Source of the DNA: Candidatus Delongbacteria bacterium
GTDB lineage: Bacteria > UBA4055
Direction of reading: 5' to 3'
Assembly (NCBI GenBank): GCA_016937995.1
Contig: JAFGVM010000057.1
Coordinates: 17,526 to 81,525 of the forward strand
DNA length: 64,000 nucleotides
Part shown: positions 59,995 through 64,000 of the stretch, piece by piece
Numbering within the stretch: position 1 is the first letter of the stretch
Layout: the number at the start of each line of letters is the position of its first letter
Program-made: the position numbers and the translations under genes
The notes under the pieces: generated by a model
What the model saw: the letters and a program-made list of their open reading frames with translations, nothing else
Databases searched by the model: none
Told to the model about the DNA's origin: nothing

Positions 59995-60020
59995 AAAAGG
60001 GAGTGGTCCCTTTTTTTTTT
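59995..60020 (+). terminator. Terminator after copy B
   Basis: AAAGGGA-GTGG-TCCCTTT followed by a long T run (about ten). Confidence 0.85.
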
Positions 60021-60075
60021 TAAAATCAAAAAGTTATTTATTGCTCTATTTAAACCGATATTGTAAATTCTATAC

Positions 60076-60711
60076 ATGAGATGTAATAATGACATAAATG
60101 AATTTGTTAAGGTAATTGCCAGTCAAGGTCTGGTAATATTACCGACAGACACTATCTATGGGTTTTCCTGTCTTCCGACATCGATCCATGCTATTGATCG
60201 GATTAAAAGTATCAAGAAAAGGTCAGATAAACCATTTATTATCCTTGATACCGATATGAAAAGGATGAGATCATATTTTAAATATGCTTTTGCTGACAAG
60301 GTGGTCAGAGAGATGATAAATGATAAAGTATGGCCGGGCAAAGTGACAGTCATAGCAGAAAAGTGTGCTAAAATAGACTATCCGTTTTTATCAGACATTA
60401 ATACGATAGCTGTAAGATGGCCGGATAACGATCTGATAAATGAATTGAATACGAAACTGAATTCTGGAATCATCAGCACGAGTATTAATAATTCTGGAGA
60501 GAAGGAGATAAATTCTTTATCCGAGATCAAGCATAATTATCACGACAAGGTCGATCATATTTGGGAAGATAATTCAGAATGTAATATACCATCGTTAATA
60601 ATCAGGATAGACAGTGAGTACAAAAAATTAGTGGTTGTAAGAGATCCCGGTACAACTGAATCCAAAGAAATATTGTTTAAACTGGATAATATAATAAATA
60701 GATGCCGATAA
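60076..60711 (+). CDS. L-threonylcarbamoyladenylate synthase (YrdC/Sua5 core)
   Basis: The 211-aa YrdC-fold protein has LVILPTDTIYGFSCLPT near residue 19 and the SIKKRSDKPFIIL motif near 48 with the K-x-R and S binding residues. The family signature VWPGKVTVIAEK near 92 and GIISTSINNSGEKEI near 138 follow. It makes threonylcarbamoyl-AMP for t6A37 of ANN-decoding tRNAs. Only the YrdC core is present (no Sua5 C-domain). The ribosome site is poor. It overlaps the DnaE-like gene by 10 bases, so the two are coupled. Confidence 0.9.
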   Translation: MRCNNDINEFVKVIASQGLVILPTDTIYGFSCLPTSIHAIDRIKSIKKRSDKPFIILDTDMKRMRSYFKYAFADKVVREMINDKVWPGKVTVIAEKCAKIDYPFLSDINTIAVRWPDNDLINELNTKLNSGIISTSINNSGEKEINSLSEIKHNYHDKVDHIWEDNSECNIPSLIIRIDSEYKKLVVVRDPGTTESKEILFKLDNIINRCR

Positions 60712-63700
60712 ATATTTATACTCAATATACAAAACCGGAAGGTTCGATCAAATTTGATGATCTTGTGGCTGAGGCTAAAAAACTGGGTATAGATGCACTG
60801 GCATTGACCGATCATGGTAATTTTTCGGGTATTGAAGAGTTTTATAATGCCGCATTAACGGCAGGGATCAAGCCGATAATAGGAATAGATGTTTTTTGTA
60901 AACTTGAAAATGAACATTTCATCAGATCAATATTCTATATAAAAAATGAAACCGGTTACCGTTCAATACTGGACCTGATAAGCAACTTCAAACTGGCTGA
61001 GGAAGGATTTTACTATTTTTCTGTAGACTATCTTAAAGGTCTTCATGATATAATTATGATGGTAAACCTTTTTAAAACAGATCATCTGTCATCTCTTGTC
61101 AAAATAGATACCGACATTGAAGAGATCCATACACGGTTAAAATATTCTGACCTCAGGATAAAATATTACTTTCAGGTAATAAAAGATGATTCACCCGGAA
61201 ATTCTCTCATAACTTCTAATATTTTAGAATATGCCAAGGATAATGAAATTGAGCTTATTGCTCAGAATCCGGTTTATTATCTTAAAAAGGGTGAAGAAGA
61301 TGTTGCAGAATTTATGTTGAAGATGGGAGGGATCTTGCAGGAAGGTAAAAAAGATAAAAATCAGTATCTGGGAAGCCTGGAAGATCTTGCACATTTTTTT
61401 CCGAAGGGATCAATAGAAAATAAACAGAAGATAATTAAAGAATGCAATTTCCTGATAAGTAAATTGCCGATCAGATATCCTGATTTTGAACTTAAAACAA
61501 AAATTGACTATTCTTTTAACGAAACTTTAAAAGATATGGTCTGGCAGCGTCTTGAGTTCACTAAAAATGAAGAGGACAGGGAGAAATTAAAAGATATAAT
61601 ATTTGCTGAATTAGCTTATATAAGAAAATTTAATATTGCAGATTATATAATTTTTCTAAAGGAGTTTAAGGAAGAGTATAAACAAAAGTTCAATGGTGGA
61701 ATATTTTTCACTGGATTTGTAAGTGATCTTTTCATTGCTCATGCACTTGGACTTACCTGGTCTTCACCACTTTATATCACTCAAGCTTATCACAGATCTA
61801 TGCTGAAAAGTAAAAAATTACATCCTGTAATAAACATTATAATAGCATCAGATAAAAGGGATGAGTTCATTGAATATGTAAGCGGGAAATTCGGGAAGGA
61901 TAAAGTATGTTATTTGAGTGAATATGTCCGCTGGCATTCATTATCTCTGATAAATACACTGGTCAAGGAGTTCAAAGTTGACAATTCCAGTAAGGATGTT
62001 TTTATCAAGCATTTGAGCACTTTGAGCAAATACGGTTCGATAAAAGATATTATGGCGCAGGAGGATGTGAAAAAACTTCTGGTACGTCATCCTGAATATA
62101 AAGATATTTTTGCAAAAGCGGTAAAAACTGACGGGTGCTTTAAAAATTATAGTACTAATTCCAGTCAGATCGTTATAGGGAGTAAACCTATTAAAGAATT
62201 ATTACCAGTAAGTAAGACTTCTAATCTGGAATCAGGCGTTCTAAGATCTTTTTATGATATAAACACAGCAAAGTATTTTGGAGTTTGGAATATTAACATA
62301 GAGTCTCATACATATTTATCAATACTTGCAGAAGCCACTTCTCTGATCGAATCCGATAAGACAAAGATAAATGAACTCGCTAAAAAATTAACTGAGAGAA
62401 TAAAAAATGAGGATACGGATCTGATTCCGTTCTTCTCTTATGATGTGAACCGGGTCAGGTATCTGGATTTTACAAAAAATTATTTATTGAATTTAGCATT
62501 ATATTTTGAAGCGGGAAGGTCAAAACTGGATATTATTTTCAAAGATGAAAAAGAAACTCCTCCTCTGAAGAAATTTGAAAATGACCTTAAGATCACTGGT
62601 GGATATGTAGTTTTCAGAGAGCAATTGTTCTATGTTTGTGAAAAATTATTCCCATCGCAAGAATTTTTAAGTCTTAAGCATGGTATTTACAATAGTTCAA
62701 TTTATAACCAGTTCCAGTTCATACTCGATAGGCATCATGATGATAAGAAGAATGCTCAAAAGATAACCTGGTTAAAGAAAAAGGTTATAAATTCCGTGTT
62801 CTATGCCTCTTTATCCGAAATATCACTGAAGATATTCACTTCTTTAAAAATTCTTGACCTGAAATTATCTAAACCTAAAAAGTTTTATGAGATATTTTTT
62901 GTCAAAGAGGTAGAGAAAGAGGGGAACTGGAGAAAATTATTGATTGATATCCTGCAGATAGGATATAAGATATCAAAATACAATTCGCAGACCATTGTTA
63001 AAAATATTCAACTGGATAAGCAAAATTTAGAATTCAAATTACCTTTGTACACTGTGAAAGGAATTTCCCATAAAGTTTCAGATGTGCTTTATGAATATTT
63101 CAGTTCATCAGGTTTTTTGAATTTCAAGGGTTTTCTGGAGACAATAGATAAAGAAGTGATCAAGCACAATATTGTTAGTTTATTGATCAAAGTAGGTTTC
63201 TTCGATGATTATGATTCAAACCGCAAACAATTATTGCAGATAAATGATATTTACTTCAGGGAATTGAAGAACGAAGCTGTTCAGGATGAATTATTCTCAG
63301 AGGGATATGTGGAGCTTCAGGACGATGAAGTGGACGATTATTCCATTTTTGAGAAGATAGAACTGGAAAAGGAGCTGGTCGGTTTTGCTATCAGTGAACT
63401 GTCTCATACCAAAGAGGAATTTCTAAGTTATATTAAGTTTGAAAATAATATTTTGATCAGCAATATTCTAAAATTCGATGCAGTGAGAAAAGAGATATAT
63501 TTTTTTAAGGATAATCAACCGATCGCTCTGAATTTTAATGATGAGTTTATTTTAGAAGAATCAGCATTTTATAAAGTGTGGTACAGTGAAGAGAACGATA
63601 TTACGCGGTATGAGGTTTTAGAGAATATTTATAAAGATTCTGCTTATGTTCTTTATGTATCTATTCCTTCCACCAATAAGGATATCCTGACCGGATTACT

Positions 63701-63863
63701 GGAAATGACAAGGGATGAGGGTAATTGTGAGATTGAGATATTGTTTTCAGATTCTTTTGAGATCGTGAAACCTGGAAAAAGTATTTTATTGACAAAAACT
63801 AATTTTGAAAAGATCAAAAAATTGCTGAAAGACCTACCGTTTTATTTCCAACCAAAGGAATAA
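60702..63863 (+). CDS. DNA polymerase III alpha-subunit homologue lacking catalytic residues
   Basis: The 1053-aa protein is homologous to DnaE along its length. The PHP domain (1-~260) retains ALALTDHGNFSGIEEFYNAA and GIKPIIGIDVF, but the first HxH is IYTQYT. In the polymerase region, IADYIIFLKEF...GGIFFTGFVSDLFIAHALG (about 312-350) is the counterpart of the GRGSAAGSLVAYALG palm motif. HPVINIIIASDKRDEFIEYV (374-393) stands where PDIDIDFCDERRDEVIEYV should be, so both catalytic Asp are absent. FGVWNINIES (526-535) replaces the third (K-F-D-F-L-G). The C-terminal HhH-like region (KGISHKVSDVLYEYF) and a QDELF clamp motif (861-865) remain. It is about 100 residues shorter than E. coli DnaE. It probably cannot polymerise DNA. 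Confidence 0.85.
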   Translation: MPINIYTQYTKPEGSIKFDDLVAEAKKLGIDALALTDHGNFSGIEEFYNAALTAGIKPIIGIDVFCKLENEHFIRSIFYIKNETGYRSILDLISNFKLAEEGFYYFSVDYLKGLHDIIMMVNLFKTDHLSSLVKIDTDIEEIHTRLKYSDLRIKYYFQVIKDDSPGNSLITSNILEYAKDNEIELIAQNPVYYLKKGEEDVAEFMLKMGGILQEGKKDKNQYLGSLEDLAHFFPKGSIENKQKIIKECNFLISKLPIRYPDFELKTKIDYSFNETLKDMVWQRLEFTKNEEDREKLKDIIFAELAYIRKFNIADYIIFLKEFKEEYKQKFNGGIFFTGFVSDLFIAHALGLTWSSPLYITQAYHRSMLKSKKLHPVINIIIASDKRDEFIEYVSGKFGKDKVCYLSEYVRWHSLSLINTLVKEFKVDNSSKDVFIKHLSTLSKYGSIKDIMAQEDVKKLLVRHPEYKDIFAKAVKTDGCFKNYSTNSSQIVIGSKPIKELLPVSKTSNLESGVLRSFYDINTAKYFGVWNINIESHTYLSILAEATSLIESDKTKINELAKKLTERIKNEDTDLIPFFSYDVNRVRYLDFTKNYLLNLALYFEAGRSKLDIIFKDEKETPPLKKFENDLKITGGYVVFREQLFYVCEKLFPSQEFLSLKHGIYNSSIYNQFQFILDRHHDDKKNAQKITWLKKKVINSVFYASLSEISLKIFTSLKILDLKLSKPKKFYEIFFVKEVEKEGNWRKLLIDILQIGYKISKYNSQTIVKNIQLDKQNLEFKLPLYTVKGISHKVSDVLYEYFSSSGFLNFKGFLETIDKEVIKHNIVSLLIKVGFFDDYDSNRKQLLQINDIYFRELKNEAVQDELFSEGYVELQDDEVDDYSIFEKIELEKELVGFAISELSHTKEEFLSYIKFENNILISNILKFDAVRKEIYFFKDNQPIALNFNDEFILEESAFYKVWYSEENDITRYEVLENIYKDSAYVLYVSIPSTNKDILTGLLEMTRDEGNCEIEILFSDSFEIVKPGKSILLTKTNFEKIKKLLKDLPFYFQPKE

Positions 63864-63975
63864 AAATTATAATATCTTTCAAACTTTCTTTTGCTTGTAC
63901 GAAATATAGTGTTCCCCTGTTTTTAGGCACAAAATTTTCTTAAATTGTGTTAAAGAAACAGAGGAGAATCAAAAA

Positions 63976-64000
63976 ATGAACAAAAAGTCTCACTCATCAG
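63976..64000 (+). CDS. Start of an unidentified gene, cut by the window edge
   Basis: An ATG at 63976 follows AGAGGAGAATC, a strong ribosome site. Only eight codons are visible (MNKKSHSS), so identity cannot be given. The gap 63864-63975 separates it from the DnaE-like gene. Confidence 0.6.

Noticed and set aside
60702-63863. Reading the DnaE-like protein as the cell's active replicative polymerase
   Set aside because: All three catalytic Asp positions are substituted, while the surrounding alignment is good, so it cannot be a normal polymerase; an active dnaE must lie elsewhere.
1-64000. tRNA, rRNA, IS element or prophage
   Set aside because: No T-loop/acceptor combination, rRNA core sequence, transposase or phage structural gene was recognised by reading. 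A tRNAscan-SE/Infernal run would settle the RNA genes.

Overview
The window is AT-rich, tightly packed bacterial DNA with standard Shine-Dalgarno starts and many overlapping ORFs. The organism is clearly Gram-negative: it has lpxK (lipid A 4'-kinase), TonB/ExbB/ExbD, a TonB-dependent receptor, several outer-membrane barrels and lipoproteins, and a PorV-like barrel. Pyruvate phosphate dikinase, a superoxide-reductase-like protein and a secreted C10 peptidase with Ig/Fn3-like modules suggest an anaerobic, uncultured lineage of the FCB type (Cloacimonadota or Delongbacteria style). That placement is inference from gene content, not phylogeny. I recognised no rRNA, tRNA, CRISPR array, transposase or prophage.

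Layout. 0-7 kb: the 5' end of aspS (minus), a membrane lipoprotein, exbB-exbD-exbD-tonB, purD, a second tonB and two envelope proteins. 7-13 kb: an MFS transporter, metG, YraN, a PLP aminotransferase, a small membrane protein and a YkgJ-like protein. 13-16 kb (minus): overlapping operon leuD-like / plsC-like / ArsR / thioredoxin-fold lipoprotein / GT2. 16-19 kb: a propeller-like protein, rsgA, the very short ribosomal protein gene thx, a 59-aa two-helix membrane protein and a desulfoferrodoxin-like protein. 19-24 kb (minus): two thioredoxins, a VOC protein, an ACT-like protein, an SGNH hydrolase and ppdK. 24-30 kb: a primary sigma factor, valS, ssb and a PorV-like protein. 30-36 kb: an orphan ABC ATPase, the C10 peptidase, a coiled-coil protein and an HDOD protein. 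36-40 kb (minus): operon hprK / EIIA / DUF3108 / lpxK / GlcF-like Fe-S protein. 40-44 kb: folE, a FolM-like SDR, folB and metK. 44-57 kb: an envelope island with a degraded sulfatase-fold protein, FlgT/CsgG-like proteins including a recent duplication, a lipoprotein/TonB-receptor pair behind a structured leader, a bacterial TiaS-like protein and an ABC exporter. 57-64 kb: a UvrD helicase, a UPF0158-like protein, a YrdC-type enzyme and a DnaE-like protein.

The most unusual items are: (1) the last large gene, a full-length homologue of DNA polymerase III alpha that has lost all three catalytic aspartates and the PHP HxH motif but keeps a QxxLF clamp-binding motif; (2) three copies of a ~120-nt intergenic element whose nested stems are preserved by compensatory changes; (3) a GC-rich structured leader followed by a 40-codon ORF ahead of the lipoprotein/TonB-receptor operon; (4) a His/Cys/Asp-rich metal-binding-type tail on pyruvate phosphate dikinase; (5) a membrane-anchored sulfatase-superfamily pseudoenzyme. 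A second class of dispersed hairpin-rich intergenic repeats (core CAACACGGAAT) recurs at about 10.5, 41.2, 44.2 and 57 kb.
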